A stretch of 64,000 nucleotides of DNA, taken from assembly GCA_035530615.1 (NCBI GenBank), contig DATKUL010000003.1, forward strand, positions 372,001 through 436,000, written 5' to 3'. The notes beneath the pieces are model-generated. The model was not told the DNA's origin and searched no databases. It saw only the letters and a program-made list of their open reading frames with translations. Of this stretch, positions 51,696-62,189 are shown piece after piece; positions within the stretch are counted from its first letter, which is position 1, and each line of letters starts with the position of its first letter. The position numbers and the translations under genes are program-made. Source of the stretch: Candidatus Paceibacterota bacterium. GTDB lineage: Bacteria; Actinomycetota; Actinomycetes; Nanopelagicales; Nanopelagicaceae.

Positions 51696-53360
51696 GTGTC
51701 CTCTCATGGTGAATTACTAGCAGCCAAAATCAAGGCTGCCCTCGAAACCCTGGTCCAACAAGGCGAGTTTGAGTGTGTGATTCCTGACCATATCCCGCTG
51801 GAGAGGCCGAAAAATCGCGATCATGGCGATTACGCCTCATCCATCGCCCTGCAGGTGTCAAAGGGCGCCGGCAAGTCCGCGCGAGAAATCGCCGAATTGT
51901 TGAAGCGCAGCCTCGAAGGGCTAGATGAGGTATCCCTCGTTGAAATCGCTGGCCCAGGATTCATCAATATCACTCTCAATGCCGCAAGCGCTGCCGATGT
52001 CGTTCGCCAGATCCTTGAAAAAGGTACTGATTTTGGAACCGGCACCGCTCTATCTGGTGTCAACGTCAACCTCGAGTTTATTAGCGCGAACCCAACTGGT
52101 CCGCTTCACTTAGGTCACACGCGGTGGGCGGCGGTGGGCGATTCCCTTGGTCGAGTTCTCACAGCATCGGGTGCGAAAGTAACGCGCGAGTTTTACATCA
52201 ATGACCGCGGCAACCAGATGGATCTTTTTGGCGCCTCTGTTCGGGCGGCAGCAGTAGGTGAGCCAATTCCGGAAAATGGTTATCAAGGTGCATACATCAA
52301 TGATTTGGCCAGCGCTGTTGTCGCGGAGTACCCAGAAATTTTGTCACTACCTAAAGCTGAGCAACTGATTGAATTTCGCGAACGCGCATACAAAGCGCAG
52401 TTGACTGATCAGCAGCGAGTTCTCGAACTCTTTCGAACTCATTTCGATGTCTGGTTTTCGGAGCGAAGCCTTCACGAGAGCGGCGCGGTTGAGCACGGCC
52501 TCGACAAGTTGCGCAAGCAAGGTCATATTTTTGAGAAAGATGGCGCAACGTGGATGCGCACGACCGACTTTGGGGATGACAAGGATCGCGTCCTTGTTAA
52601 GAGTGAGGGGACATTGACGTACTTTTCCACGGATACTGCCTATTACATAAATAAGCGCGAACGCGGTTTTGACATCTGCATATACATGCTCGGAGCAGAT
52701 CACCATGGGTACGTCAATCGTTTGAAGGCATGTGCCGCGTGTGCAGGGGATAATCCTGAGTACAACATCCACGTTCTAATCGGACAACTCGTGAAGATCA
52801 TGGAAGGTGGGGAGGAAGTAAAACTCTCCAAGCGAGCCGGCACGATTATCACCCTTGAGGATCTTGTCGAAAAAGTCGGCGTAGACGCTGCCAGGTATGC
52901 ATTAATTCGCTACCCAGTCGATACGCCTATGGTTCTTGATGTTGATGTATTGAAGAAGCGCACCAATGAAAATCCCGTGTATTACGTTCAGTACGCCCAC
53001 GCGCGTATCGCTGGCGTTCTTCGCAATGCGGTGGAATTGAATGTGCCTGGCACGCTCAATGACTTCGATCCGGCCATGTTGACACACGAACGCGAGAGCG
53101 AATTATTAGGAACTCTCGCGCAATTCCCACGTGTGATACAAGGTGCCGCTGAACTTCGCGAGCCGCATCGAGTGGCGCGTTACCTTGAGGAATTGGCCGG
53201 TGTTTATCACCGCTTTTACGCAGATTGCAGGGTCTTGCCGATGGGGGACGAGTCAGTTTCATCGATTCACTCTGCTCGTGTGAATCTTTGCGCAGCTACT
53301 CGGCAGGTGCTGGAGAACGGACTTCAACTTCTCGGTGTAACCGCACCAGAACGGATGTAA
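51696..53360 (+). CDS. argS: Arginine-tRNA ligase
   Basis: A class I synthetase of 554 residues. The HIGH motif is in ISANPTGPLHLGHTRWAAVGD, the KMSKS region reads VKLSKRAG, and the N-terminal Arg-specific domain begins GELLAAKIKAALE. The ORF is open from ATG 51633, but the added 21 residues look non-homologous and GTG 51696 has a -10 box 7 bases ahead. lysA follows with a 5-base gap, the conserved actinobacterial order. Confidence 0.95.
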   Translation: MSSHGELLAAKIKAALETLVQQGEFECVIPDHIPLERPKNRDHGDYASSIALQVSKGAGKSAREIAELLKRSLEGLDEVSLVEIAGPGFINITLNAASAADVVRQILEKGTDFGTGTALSGVNVNLEFISANPTGPLHLGHTRWAAVGDSLGRVLTASGAKVTREFYINDRGNQMDLFGASVRAAAVGEPIPENGYQGAYINDLASAVVAEYPEILSLPKAEQLIEFRERAYKAQLTDQQRVLELFRTHFDVWFSERSLHESGAVEHGLDKLRKQGHIFEKDGATWMRTTDFGDDKDRVLVKSEGTLTYFSTDTAYYINKRERGFDICIYMLGADHHGYVNRLKACAACAGDNPEYNIHVLIGQLVKIMEGGEEVKLSKRAGTIITLEDLVEKVGVDAARYALIRYPVDTPMVLDVDVLKKRTNENPVYYVQYAHARIAGVLRNAVELNVPGTLNDFDPAMLTHERESELLGTLAQFPRVIQGAAELREPHRVARYLEELAGVYHRFYADCRVLPMGDESVSSIHSARVNLCAATRQVLENGLQLLGVTAPERM

Positions 53361-53365
53361 GTGTC

Positions 53366-54685
53366 ATGAGCAACATCTGGTCTTTGAAGGTTTCTTTTCC
53401 TAATGGATTACTCCACTTGGATGGCATACCTGCAACTGACCTCGCTCGCGATTTTGGAACACCGACCTTTTTCCTAGATGAATTTGATTTCCGCAATCGC
53501 GCTTCTTCTTGGAAGTCTTCCCTTGAGAAATCATTTGGCACCAACGCAGGCACTGTCTATTACGCGGGCAAAGCATTCCTCTGCGTTGAAGTTGCGCGAT
53601 GGGTTGAGCAGTCCGGTATCGGCCTTGATGTGTGCACGGGTGGCGAACTAGCCGTTGCACTTGCGGCAAATTTCCCGCCTAAGAAGATACAAATGCATGG
53701 AAATAACAAATCGGTCGAAGAGATAGACCGTGCGGTCGAAGTGGGAGTCGGGACCATAGTCATCGATTCACTGATCGAAATCGAACGAGTTGCAACCGCT
53801 GCTAAAAAATGTGGCATGCGTCAGCCAGTACTCCTTCGGCTTACTCCTGGCATTGAAGCGCACACTCATGAATCCATAGCCACTGCGCATGAGGACGTGA
53901 AATTTGGATTCTCGATTGCCAGCGGTGCTGCTTGGCAGGCGATTGTTGCAGCCCGTAGACACCCAGAAATCGAGCTCCGCGGATTTCATAGCCATATTGG
54001 CTCGCAGATACTTTCGCATGACGCTTTTGGTATAGCGGCGGAGCGGCTCATCACTCTCCTTGCGAAATATCGTGATGAGTTTGGGCAAGAGTTGCCAGAA
54101 CTTGATCTAGGTGGGGGTTATGGAATTGCCTACCTTCCAGAGGATGAGGAATTGGCACCTAACGATGTTCTCCCTTGGCTCTTTGAGGCAGTAGAGCGCG
54201 CCTGCAAGAAATCAAATCTCGCGATTCCTAAGGTTTCCATTGAACCCGGTCGCTCGATTGTCGGACCAGCAATGTTCACCCTGTACGAAGTCGGAACCAC
54301 CAAAGATGTCATTCTCGAATCAGAGGAGACCAGGCGGTATATCTCAGTCGATGGTGGAATGAGTGACAACATCCGCACGGCTTTATACGGAGCTGAATAC
54401 ACCGCCGTCATTGCCAATCGGGTTTCGAGTGCTGAGATTGTCCTGTCACGGGTGGTTGGAAAACATTGCGAAACTGGGGATATTGTCATTAGAGATATCC
54501 AATTGGCCAGCGATCTTCAACCCGGTGATCTGCTCGCGATACCCGCAACTGGAGCTTATGGACGCAGTATGGCGAGCAATTACAACCATGTTCCCAGGCC
54601 ACCAGTTGTGGCGGTTGTCGACGGTAAGGCGCGAGTGATCGTGCGGCGCGAAACCTTTGCCGATCTGCTCAATCTAGATGTGTGA
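53366..54685 (+). CDS. lysA: Diaminopimelate decarboxylase
   Basis: The PLP enzyme makes lysine from meso-diaminopimelate. Visible in the 439 residues: PLP Lys in VYYAGKAFLCVEVARW, GFHSHIGSQIL, ELDLGGGYGIAY, EPGRSIVGPA and YNHVPRPPVVAV. The frame is open back to 53225 within argS; ATG 53366 is the family-like start. It lacks a ribosome site and probably relies on coupling to argS. hom follows after 12 bases. Confidence 0.95.
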   Translation: MSNIWSLKVSFPNGLLHLDGIPATDLARDFGTPTFFLDEFDFRNRASSWKSSLEKSFGTNAGTVYYAGKAFLCVEVARWVEQSGIGLDVCTGGELAVALAANFPPKKIQMHGNNKSVEEIDRAVEVGVGTIVIDSLIEIERVATAAKKCGMRQPVLLRLTPGIEAHTHESIATAHEDVKFGFSIASGAAWQAIVAARRHPEIELRGFHSHIGSQILSHDAFGIAAERLITLLAKYRDEFGQELPELDLGGGYGIAYLPEDEELAPNDVLPWLFEAVERACKKSNLAIPKVSIEPGRSIVGPAMFTLYEVGTTKDVILESEETRRYISVDGGMSDNIRTALYGAEYTAVIANRVSSAEIVLSRVVGKHCETGDIVIRDIQLASDLQPGDLLAIPATGAYGRSMASNYNHVPRPPVVAVVDGKARVIVRRETFADLLNLDV

Positions 54686-54697
54686 AAGAGTAAGCAC

Positions 54698-55993
54698 ATG
54701 AACTCAGCATTGCCCGTACTCAAGATAGGGATGCTGGGCTGTGGAGTAGTAGGCACTCAGGTCGCACGACTTCTGGCCCGTCATCAACAAGAACTTTCGA
54801 CGCGTTCAGGTGCGCGACTGGTTCTTTCCAAAATTGTCGTGAGAGGCCTCAGTATTCCTCGTGACGGGGTTGATACCTCTTTATTAACAACGGATGCGAA
54901 CTCTGTGGTCTCTGATCCAGAGATCGACCTCATCATTGAAGTAATGGGCGGAATCGAACCCGCCCGCGAATTGATTCTGGCTGCAATTTCCCATGGGAAG
55001 TCCGTCGTCACTGCTAATAAGGCTCTGCTCGCAACCCATGGCGCAGATCTTTATAGTGCAGCGGATAAACAAGGCGTAGACCTTTACTACGAAGCTGCCG
55101 TCGCTGGTGCGATTCCGATTCTTCGCCCACTTCGCGAATCTCTGGTTGGCGACCACGTCACTCGGATTATTGGAATTGTCAACGGCACGACAAACTACAT
55201 TCTTACCAAGATGGACGAAGAGGGCTTGGCGTTTGGAGAAGCACTCGCACAGGCTCAGAGTCTGGGCTATGCCGAGGCTGATCCGACTGCAGATATTGAA
55301 GGGTTCGATGCGGCTGCAAAGGCCGCGATTCTTGCTGGTCTTGCATTCCATACCCGCGTCACCTCCAATGATGTTTATCACGAAGGAATAACCGCAATCA
55401 CCGCCATGGACGTCGCCGTGGCAAAATCAATGAACCACGTCATTAAATTACTGGCGATTGCTGAGCTCACCGCCGAGGATCACATCTCCGTCCGTGTTCA
55501 TCCAACGCTCATTCCACGAACGCACCCTCTGGCATCTGTACGTGAGGCTTACAACGCCGTCTTTGTCGAAGCAGCGTCTGCTGGCGAGTTAATGTTTTAT
55601 GGGCGCGGTGCTGGTGGAGAACCTACCGCCAGTGCGATTCTGGGAGATGTAGTTGCGGTTGCACGCAATAAGACAACTGGAGCAACCGGACCTCGTGAGA
55701 GCGATTATGCAGATCGCGCCATAGCATCCATAAGTGAAGTGCGCACCCAGTACCTCATCCGTTTAGATGTTGCCGATAAATCAGGTGTTCTGGCATCAGT
55801 TGCACAAGCTTTCGCCAGTGAAGGTGTTTCCATTCAGACCGTCCGACAGACAGGTCGCGGAATTGATGCAGAACTGATCGTGGTAACGCATGGTGCGACA
55901 GAGTTGGCTCTGGCATCCACAGTTAAGAGGCTTACACAGATGGATATGGTGCGGAGTGTTGAAAGCGTTATTCGAGTTGAGGGAGTTGCTTAG
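54698..55993 (+). CDS. hom: Homoserine dehydrogenase
   Basis: It reduces aspartate semialdehyde to homoserine, the branch point to threonine and methionine. The 431 residues have the Rossmann motif [42 protein letters not shown], the catalytic region [19 protein letters not shown] and a C-terminal ACT domain ([21 protein letters not shown]), which suggests feedback inhibition. The stop is 2 bases from the thrC ATG. Confidence 0.96.
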   Translation: MNSALPVLKIGMLGCGVVGTQVARLLARHQQELSTRSGARLVLSKIVVRGLSIPRDGVDTSLLTTDANSVVSDPEIDLIIEVMGGIEPARELILAAISHGKSVVTANKALLATHGADLYSAADKQGVDLYYEAAVAGAIPILRPLRESLVGDHVTRIIGIVNGTTNYILTKMDEEGLAFGEALAQAQSLGYAEADPTADIEGFDAAAKAAILAGLAFHTRVTSNDVYHEGITAITAMDVAVAKSMNHVIKLLAIAELTAEDHISVRVHPTLIPRTHPLASVREAYNAVFVEAASAGELMFYGRGAGGEPTASAILGDVVAVARNKTTGATGPRESDYADRAIASISEVRTQYLIRLDVADKSGVLASVAQAFASEGVSIQTVRQTGRGIDAELIVVTHGATELALASTVKRLTQMDMVRSVESVIRVEGVA

Positions 55994-55995
55994 AA

Positions 55996-57054
55996 ATGTC
56001 ACACCAATGGCGTGGAGTAATTGAGGAATACCGTTCGCGACTTCCAGTAGATGCAAACACTCCTGTTATTACACTTCGGGAAGGCGGAACTCCACTCGTT
56101 CACGCGCAGAATCTTTCCAAGTTGCTCCACAATGACATTTGGTTGAAATTTGAAGGTGTTAACCCCACGGGGTCTTTTAAAGACCGCGGAATGACGATGG
56201 CTATTTCCAAAGCCGCTCAAGATGGAGCAAAAGCTGTCATCTGTGCATCCACAGGAAACACAAGTGCGAGCGCTTCCGCCTACGCCGCGAAAGCCGGCAT
56301 GGTGTCAGCCGTACTTGTCCCACAGGGAAAAATTGCCATGGGAAAGATGGCGCAGGCGATTATTCATGGATCGAAACTTCTCCAGGTCGAAGGGAATTTT
56401 GATGATTGTCTGACTCTTGCTCGCGAGCTTTCCGAAAAGTATCCCGTTGCACTCGTTAACTCAGTCAATCCATACCGAATTGAAGGACAGAAGACTGCGG
56501 CATTTGAAGTGATTGATTTCCTCGGGGACGCACCTGATATCCACGCGCTTCCGGTGGGCAACGCAGGCAATATCACCGCATACTGGAAAGGCTATGGCGA
56601 GTATCGACTTGATGAAATCTCCTCACATCTTCCTGCCATGTGGGGTTTCCAAGCTGAAGGCTCAGCGCCAATCGTGCGCAACGAGATAGTTGCTAATCCC
56701 GAGACGATTGCGACTGCTATTCGAATCGGCAATCCCGCTTCATGGAAGCAAGCAGTTGCGGCACGCGATGAATCAGGTGGTCTTATTGACTCAGTTACTG
56801 ATGATGAAATCTTGAGTGCTTATCGTCTCATTGCGCGCGCTGAAGGCGTCTTCGTCGAGCCATCAAGCGCGGCTGGACTTGCCGGGCTCATTAAGTATGA
56901 AGCTATGGGTAAGTTGCCGCACGGAAAGAGGATTGTCATTACGGTCACTGGGCATGGTCTAAAAGATGTTCAGTGGGCACTAGAAGACGCTCAAGATCCG
57001 ATTGTGATTGCCCCTATTGCTGAAGTTGCTGCATCCGCTCTAGGTTTGAGTTAA
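55996..57054 (+). CDS. thrC: Threonine synthase
   Basis: The PLP enzyme turns O-phosphohomoserine into threonine. In the 352 residues: PLP Lys in [37 protein letters not shown], the phosphate loop [15 protein letters not shown] and VTGHGLKDV. Length fits the short bacterial class. Part of hom-thrC-thrB. Confidence 0.96.
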   Translation: MSHQWRGVIEEYRSRLPVDANTPVITLREGGTPLVHAQNLSKLLHNDIWLKFEGVNPTGSFKDRGMTMAISKAAQDGAKAVICASTGNTSASASAYAAKAGMVSAVLVPQGKIAMGKMAQAIIHGSKLLQVEGNFDDCLTLARELSEKYPVALVNSVNPYRIEGQKTAAFEVIDFLGDAPDIHALPVGNAGNITAYWKGYGEYRLDEISSHLPAMWGFQAEGSAPIVRNEIVANPETIATAIRIGNPASWKQAVAARDESGGLIDSVTDDEILSAYRLIARAEGVFVEPSSAAGLAGLIKYEAMGKLPHGKRIVITVTGHGLKDVQWALEDAQDPIVIAPIAEVAASALGLS

Positions 57055-57076
57055 GTCAAGGTTAAGGGGCGCCACA

Positions 57077-58009
57077 ATGGCAAGACCGACTTTCCGAGCC
57101 AACCCAATACAGGTACAAGTTCCAGCGACGAGTGCCAATATTGGACCTGGTTTTGATTCTTTCGGCCTGGCCCTCGGGTTGTACGATCGTTACGTCGCGC
57201 AAATTATGGACGACCCGGGCCTTGATATTGACGTAACCGGTGAAGGCGCCGAGACCGTGAGACGCGATGAGAAGAACTTGCTTGTGCGGGCGATGTACCA
57301 AGGATTCGAATTCATGGGTGGCAAGCCGCGCGGACTCGCAGTTCGCGCGCTTAACGTCATTCCACATGGTCGAGGGCTTGGGTCATCGGCAAGTGCGATT
57401 GTTGGCGGCTTAGTTCTGGCACGTGCACTTGTTCTTTCTGGTGATGCGCGAATGAATGATGAAGCCTTGCTCACCATCGCGGCAAAGATGGAAGGACACC
57501 CCGATAACGTCGCTGCTGCGCTCACCGGTGGTGCGACTATCGCTTGGCAAGAAGTTCGACATGGGCAATCGGTCTCGCGATGCGTTGGATCAACGGTTGA
57601 TCCACGGATCAAAGTGCTCGCGTTCATTCCTTCCAATTCAGTTGCGACTATGAAGGCGCGAAAACTTCTTCCTGATATGGTGCCGCATGCGGATGCAGTA
57701 ACGAATTCCACTCGTTGCGCGTTGTTGGTGCATGCATTGTCGAACCGACCTGATCTACTTTTCATAGCAACAGAGGATTTTTTGCACCAAAAATATAGAG
57801 AAGAAGTGATGCCTAAGTCTTTTGCCCTGGTACATAAGTTGCGGGCTGCAGGGGTCGCGGCCTTCATCTCTGGCGCTGGTCCGACCGTTTTAGTATTGCA
57901 CACAGGCGACCCAAGTGAAGTCGCCGAGCTTCAAAGAACAGCGGGGGATACCTTCGCCCTTCATGCACTTGAAATATCGGCGGTGGGCGCTGGAGTAGTT
58001 CCTAGTTAG
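57077..58009 (+). CDS. thrB: Homoserine kinase
   Basis: A GHMP kinase of 310 residues: VPATSANIGPGFDSFGLALGLYD, the ATP loop PHGRGLGSSASAIVGGLVLA, GHPDNVAAALTGG and AAFISGAGPTVLVL. AAGGGGCG precedes the ATG. A terminator lies just downstream and a new promoter drives rho. Confidence 0.96.
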   Translation: MARPTFRANPIQVQVPATSANIGPGFDSFGLALGLYDRYVAQIMDDPGLDIDVTGEGAETVRRDEKNLLVRAMYQGFEFMGGKPRGLAVRALNVIPHGRGLGSSASAIVGGLVLARALVLSGDARMNDEALLTIAAKMEGHPDNVAAALTGGATIAWQEVRHGQSVSRCVGSTVDPRIKVLAFIPSNSVATMKARKLLPDMVPHADAVTNSTRCALLVHALSNRPDLLFIATEDFLHQKYREEVMPKSFALVHKLRAAGVAAFISGAGPTVLVLHTGDPSEVAELQRTAGDTFALHALEISAVGAGVVPS

Positions 58010-58025
58010 CCCCCGATGTCGGTAT

Positions 58026-58050
58026 CCCCACTCGCCATCGAGGGGTTTTT
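58026..58050 (+). terminator. Intrinsic terminator after thrB
   Basis: CCCC (58026-58029) pairs with GGGG (58042-58045); inside, TCG pairs with CGA; TTTTT follows (58046-58050). Short but well placed, 17 bases past the thrB stop. Confidence 0.65.
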
Positions 58051-58077
58051 GCAGTTGACCATCTCTGGTGCTATGGT
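58049..58077 (+). promoter_or_regulatory. Promoter of rho (TTGCAG-N17-TATGGT)
   Basis: TTGCAG (58049-58054) and TATGGT (58072-58077) are 17 bases apart, directly after the thrB terminator. A leader of about 85 bases would precede the rho ATG, room for the autogenous control known for rho in other bacteria. Confidence 0.6.
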
Positions 58078-58167
58078 TTTGGTATCTGATCGGCCTTAAG
58101 GCGTTTTACATTCAGATAATTAGCAAAAATAATCACGGGATTTTTCCCATAACTGAAATGAAGCTCA

Positions 58168-59757
58168 ATGACTGAAAAAGGTACCGTCCGTTCAAATAGC
58201 CCTGAACTATCCTCCATGCTCCTTCCGCAACTCCAAGGAGTTGCTGGGCAACTAGGGATCGAAGGCGCTAATAAGTTGAAGAAGGCCGCACTCGTGCAAG
58301 CGATTAGCGATTTGCAGGCCGCCAACCGAGAAGCAGCCAAACTTGAGCGAGAAGCTCGACGCGCGGAGCGCAATAACAACCGTAATAAGAAACGTGAAGC
58401 CGCTGAGGAGAGCGAAGAATCTCCGCAATCCAGCAACGAAGAACGCGCTCCAGAGTCCAACTCTGATCGAGGCAATTTTGACAGCGCAGATCGCGACGGC
58501 GGGTCCCGCCGCGACCGCGACCGTGGGCGCGACCGTGGGCGTGGGCGTGACGGCGGGCGTGATCGAATGAGAGAGCGTGCTCCACGCGAAGAGCGCGAGC
58601 CAGTGATCTCCGAAGACGACGTGCTCGTCCCCGTCGGTGGACTTATCGATATTATGGAAAGTTATGCATTTATTCGTACCGGCGGCTACCTACCAGGGCC
58701 GAATGATGTTTATGTCTCACTCCAGCAAGTTCGTCGCTTTGCTCTGCGCAAGGGCGATGTGGTCACTGGCGCAGTGCGTCAACCACACGAGGGGGAGCGC
58801 CGCGAGAAATTTAATGCTCTGATCCGTCTGGACACGATCAACGGGATGCAACCTGAAGAGGCGCGCAACCGGGTTGAATTTTCCAAATTGGTTCCGCTCT
58901 ATCCTCAGGAGCGGTTGCGCCTTGAGACCGAGCCCAACATTCTCACCACGCGCGTGATTGATCTGATTTCACCAATTGGTAAGGGACAGCGCGGTCTTAT
59001 CGTTTCGCCTCCAAAAGCTGGCAAGACCATGGTGCTACAAGCGATCGCAAATGCGATCACGACAAATAACCCTGAATGTCACCTCATGGTTGTTCTCGTC
59101 GATGAACGTCCCGAAGAAGTTACAGATATGCAGCGGTCTATCAAAGGTGAAGTTATTGCTTCGACATTTGATCGTCCTGCAGATGACCATACAACGGTCG
59201 CCGAACTTGCGATTGAACGAGCAAAGCGTCTGGTAGAACTTGGGCACGACGTCGTAGTCTTGCTCGACTCGATCACGCGCTTGGGCCGTGCCTACAACAT
59301 CGCAGCCCCTGCAAGCGGTCGAATCCTTTCGGGTGGTGTTGATTCTGCCGCCCTATACCCACCGAAGAAATTCTTTGGAGCGGCGCGAAACATTGAAGAT
59401 GGTGGCTCGCTTACCATTTTGGCAACGGCTCTTGTCGATACTGGTTCACGAATGGATGAAGTTATCTTCGAAGAGTTCAAGGGCACGGGCAACATGGAAC
59501 TCATCCTGGATCGCCGTATGGCAGATAAGCGAATCTTCCCGGCGGTAAATGTGGATCTGTCGAGTACTCGTAAGGAAGAAATCCTTATGGGTTCAGAGGA
59601 ACTCAATATTGTTTGGAAATTGCGTCGCGTGCTCCATGCACTTGATGCCCAGCAGGCACTCGAACTTCTCCTTGAGAGAATGAAGGGCACCAAATCCAAC
59701 GCCGAATTCCTTATGCAGGTTCAAAAGACCACCTTGGCCAACGGCAACGAGGGCTGA
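58168..59757 (+). CDS. rho: Transcription termination factor Rho
   Basis: The hexameric RNA helicase ends transcription. In order: an N-terminal helical domain (about 10-60), a disordered insertion rich in Arg, Asp and Gly (about 60-145) typical of Actinobacteria, the RNA-binding cold-shock domain (GGLIDIMESYAFIRTGGYLPGP), Walker A SPPKAGKTMV (about residue 281), Walker B VVVLLDSITRLGRAYN and the R-loop DGGSLTILATALVDTGSRMD. The length, 529 residues, is normal for this group. Confidence 0.97.
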   Translation: MTEKGTVRSNSPELSSMLLPQLQGVAGQLGIEGANKLKKAALVQAISDLQAANREAAKLEREARRAERNNNRNKKREAAEESEESPQSSNEERAPESNSDRGNFDSADRDGGSRRDRDRGRDRGRGRDGGRDRMRERAPREEREPVISEDDVLVPVGGLIDIMESYAFIRTGGYLPGPNDVYVSLQQVRRFALRKGDVVTGAVRQPHEGERREKFNALIRLDTINGMQPEEARNRVEFSKLVPLYPQERLRLETEPNILTTRVIDLISPIGKGQRGLIVSPPKAGKTMVLQAIANAITTNNPECHLMVVLVDERPEEVTDMQRSIKGEVIASTFDRPADDHTTVAELAIERAKRLVELGHDVVVLLDSITRLGRAYNIAAPASGRILSGGVDSAALYPPKKFFGAARNIEDGGSLTILATALVDTGSRMDEVIFEEFKGTGNMELILDRRMADKRIFPAVNVDLSSTRKEEILMGSEELNIVWKLRRVLHALDAQQALELLLERMKGTKSNAEFLMQVQKTTLANGNEG

Positions 59758-59897
59758 GTTACTCATTAATTGAGCGGTAGATCCATGTGAAATTGCTGGA
59801 TTTCCTTAAGAGGGCGCTTCGGGGATACCCTTACGCCCATAACGAGCTGGTTCACGACCGGTAAATACGGCGACCCAGCCCAACCGAGAGGGAAAAA

Positions 59898-60113
59898 ATG
59901 AAGAAGGAAATTCATCCGCAATACGGTGAAACCAAAGTCACCTGCGGTTGTGGCGAATCATTTGTCACTCGCTCAACCGTTCCAAGCGGTGCCATTCACG
60001 TTGAAGTTTGCTCAGCATGCCATCCGTTCTACACCGGCAAGCAGCGCATTCTTGATACTGGTGGACGCGTTGCGAAGTTCGAAGAGCGTTTCGGAAAAGC
60101 AGGCGCTAAGTAG
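59898..60113 (+). CDS. rpmE: Ribosomal protein L31
   Basis: A 71-residue zinc-binding (C+) form: CGCG near residue 17-19 and [13 protein letters not shown] near 37-49 supply the four Cys ligands region. GAGAGGG lies before the ATG. It lies between rho and prfA as in other Actinobacteria and ends at a strong terminator, so it is probably expressed on its own. Confidence 0.96.
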   Translation: MKKEIHPQYGETKVTCGCGESFVTRSTVPSGAIHVEVCSACHPFYTGKQRILDTGGRVAKFEERFGKAGAK

Positions 60114-60123
60114 CTTTCTAAAT

Positions 60124-60167
60124 AGACCGCTTCCGTTACCTTCGTAACGGTTGCGGTCTTTTTATTT
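60124..60167 (+). terminator. Strong intrinsic terminator after rpmE
   Basis: AGACCGC (60124-60130) pairs with GCGGTCT (60153-60159) and CCGTTAC (60133-60139) with GTAACGG (60144-60150) around a cttc tetraloop. TTTTTATTT follows. Confidence 0.92.
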
Positions 60168-60227
60168 CTCGAAATGAACCATTTTAAGACACTACTAAGG
60201 ACCTATTAAGAAAATGAGGGGGCGAAT

Positions 60228-61316
60228 ATGAACAAGAATGATCGTTTTGCCTCTGCTCATAATCTTGTCGACGAGTATGCCGAACTTGAAGCACAGATGG
60301 CCGATCCTGGAATCCATAATGACCAAGGCAAAGCCCGGCTACTCGGACGCCGTTACGCTCAACTTGGCCCGGTAGTTGCAGGTTACCGAGAATGGCGAAG
60401 CGCTGAAGACGACCTGGCCGCGGCGAGGGAACTTGCGCAGTCCGATCCTGATTTTGAATCAGAAATTCCAGTTCTTCAGGAGGCTTGTATCGCGGCCGCA
60501 ACCAAGTTGGAAGAACTTCTTCTGCCCCGCGACCCCAATGACGACCGTGACGTCATTATGGAAATCAAAGCAGGTGCCGGCGGAGATGAGTCCGCCCTCT
60601 TTGCGGGTGACTTACTTCGCATGTATTTGAGGTACGCAGAGAAACACGGCTGGAAGACCGAAGTGCTCGACGCGACCGAAAGTGATCTGGGCGGTTACAA
60701 GGACGTCTCCATCGCAATTAAATCGCGGGGAGTGCCCGAGCCTGGAAAGTCGCCTTACGCACGATTGAAATTCGAAGGTGGAGTACACCGAGTCCAACGT
60801 GTTCCAGAAACAGAGTCACAGGGGCGAATTCATACTTCCGCCGCTGGTGTGCTCGTTCTTCCTGAAGCCGAAGAAGTCGAAGTTGAAATCAATATGAATG
60901 ATCTGCGTATCGATGTTTTTCGGTCAAGTGGCCCTGGTGGACAGAGCGTAAATACGACCGACTCGGCAGTGAGAATCACGCACATTCCTACTGGAATTGT
61001 TGTCTCTTGTCAGAACGAAAAGAGTCAATTGCAAAATAGAGAGTCTGCGCTACGTATTTTGCGCGCTCGTATGCTGGCAGCGGCGCAAGAGGCAGCGGAC
61101 GAAATTGCATCGGCGGAGCGCAAGAGTCAGGTGCGAACCGTAGATCGGAGTGAGCGAATCCGTACGTACAACTATCCGGAGAACCGGATCAGCGATCATC
61201 GCGTGAATTTCAAGGCAAATAACCTCGATGCTGTCCTTGGGGGCGAATTAGATCCCATGATTCAGGCCTTGCTTGATGCAGATAAAGCCGCCAAATTGGC
61301 TGCCACGGGCAAGTAA
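60228..61316 (+). CDS. prfA: Peptide chain release factor 1 (RF1)
   Basis: RF1 reads UAA and UAG. The 362-residue protein has the GGQ motif in [14 protein letters not shown] and the anticodon-like tripeptide region [18 protein letters not shown]; here the tripeptide reads Pro-Glu-Thr where Pro-Ala-Thr or Pro-Val-Thr is usual. AGGGGGCG precedes the ATG. Its methyltransferase prmC follows 9 bases downstream. Confidence 0.96.
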   Translation: MNKNDRFASAHNLVDEYAELEAQMADPGIHNDQGKARLLGRRYAQLGPVVAGYREWRSAEDDLAAARELAQSDPDFESEIPVLQEACIAAATKLEELLLPRDPNDDRDVIMEIKAGAGGDESALFAGDLLRMYLRYAEKHGWKTEVLDATESDLGGYKDVSIAIKSRGVPEPGKSPYARLKFEGGVHRVQRVPETESQGRIHTSAAGVLVLPEAEEVEVEINMNDLRIDVFRSSGPGGQSVNTTDSAVRITHIPTGIVVSCQNEKSQLQNRESALRILRARMLAAAQEAADEIASAERKSQVRTVDRSERIRTYNYPENRISDHRVNFKANNLDAVLGGELDPMIQALLDADKAAKLAATGK

Positions 61317-61325
61317 GAACGGTTA

Positions 61326-62189
61326 GTGATGGAAGTGAGGGATCAACTCAAAAAGGCGAAGGGCAATTTTCGCGCTTTAGGTATAAGTGAAGTTGATGCC
61401 GAGCATCTCTTTGCACACATTCTAGGTATTTCTCGGATGGATCTGCATAACAGCATCAAGGTTGATCAAGCACTCTCGGAATTTGAAGATCTAATGGATG
61501 TTGAGGAGAACTTCTCTGCGCTCTGCCGTAGACGAGAGACTGGTGAGCCACTTCAGTACATCACCGGAATTGCATACTTCTATAATCTGGAATTGGAAGT
61601 GGGACCTGGAGTATTGGTGCCTAGACCTGAAACGGAGCAACTCGTCGAGAGTATTTTGCTTTACCTCAAATCGTCGAAGAAGCCCACAAGTGTGATTGAT
61701 TTAGGAGCAGGATCGGGAGCGATCGCTCTTGCTATTGCTACGCAGGTGCCAACTGCTCATGTCATCGCAGTTGAGAATAATCCCGGCGCCCTCGTTTGGC
61801 TGCGTAGGAATTGTGAGAGTGCCGATGCGGAAGTCCGTATCGTTGCGCAGGATGTTGCAACGGCTTTGATGGGCGTTAAAGCCGATTTGGTTGTCGCAAA
61901 TCCGCCTTATATTCCCAACGGTCAAAAATTGCCAAACGACGTTTTAACTCACGAACCGCACGTCGCACTCTTTGGTGGCGGAGACGATGGGATGGAAATT
62001 CCCAGGATCTTCATCGACGCAGCTGCACGATTGCTCAAGACTGGTGGGCTTTTTGTCATGGAGCATGGAGAAGAGCAAGCGGATGCGGTCAACATTAAAT
62101 TGTCCGAAGATTTTGTAGAAATCAAGACTCATGTGGACCTCAACCAGCGACCGCGGTGGAGCAGTGCCTTGCGGAAAAATCATGACTGA
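61326..62189 (+). CDS. prmC: Release factor glutamine methyltransferase
   Basis: PrmC methylates the Gln of the GGQ motif in RF1 and RF2. The 287-residue protein has a helical N-terminal domain, YITGIAYFYNLELEVGPGVLVPRPETE, the SAM-binding VIDLGAGSGAIALAIA and the catalytic NPPYIP. GTG 61326 and ATG 61329 are adjacent possible starts. It overlaps the Sua5-like gene by 8 bases. Confidence 0.95.
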   Translation: MMEVRDQLKKAKGNFRALGISEVDAEHLFAHILGISRMDLHNSIKVDQALSEFEDLMDVEENFSALCRRRETGEPLQYITGIAYFYNLELEVGPGVLVPRPETEQLVESILLYLKSSKKPTSVIDLGAGSGAIALAIATQVPTAHVIAVENNPGALVWLRRNCESADAEVRIVAQDVATALMGVKADLVVANPPYIPNGQKLPNDVLTHEPHVALFGGGDDGMEIPRIFIDAAARLLKTGGLFVMEHGEEQADAVNIKLSEDFVEIKTHVDLNQRPRWSSALRKNHD

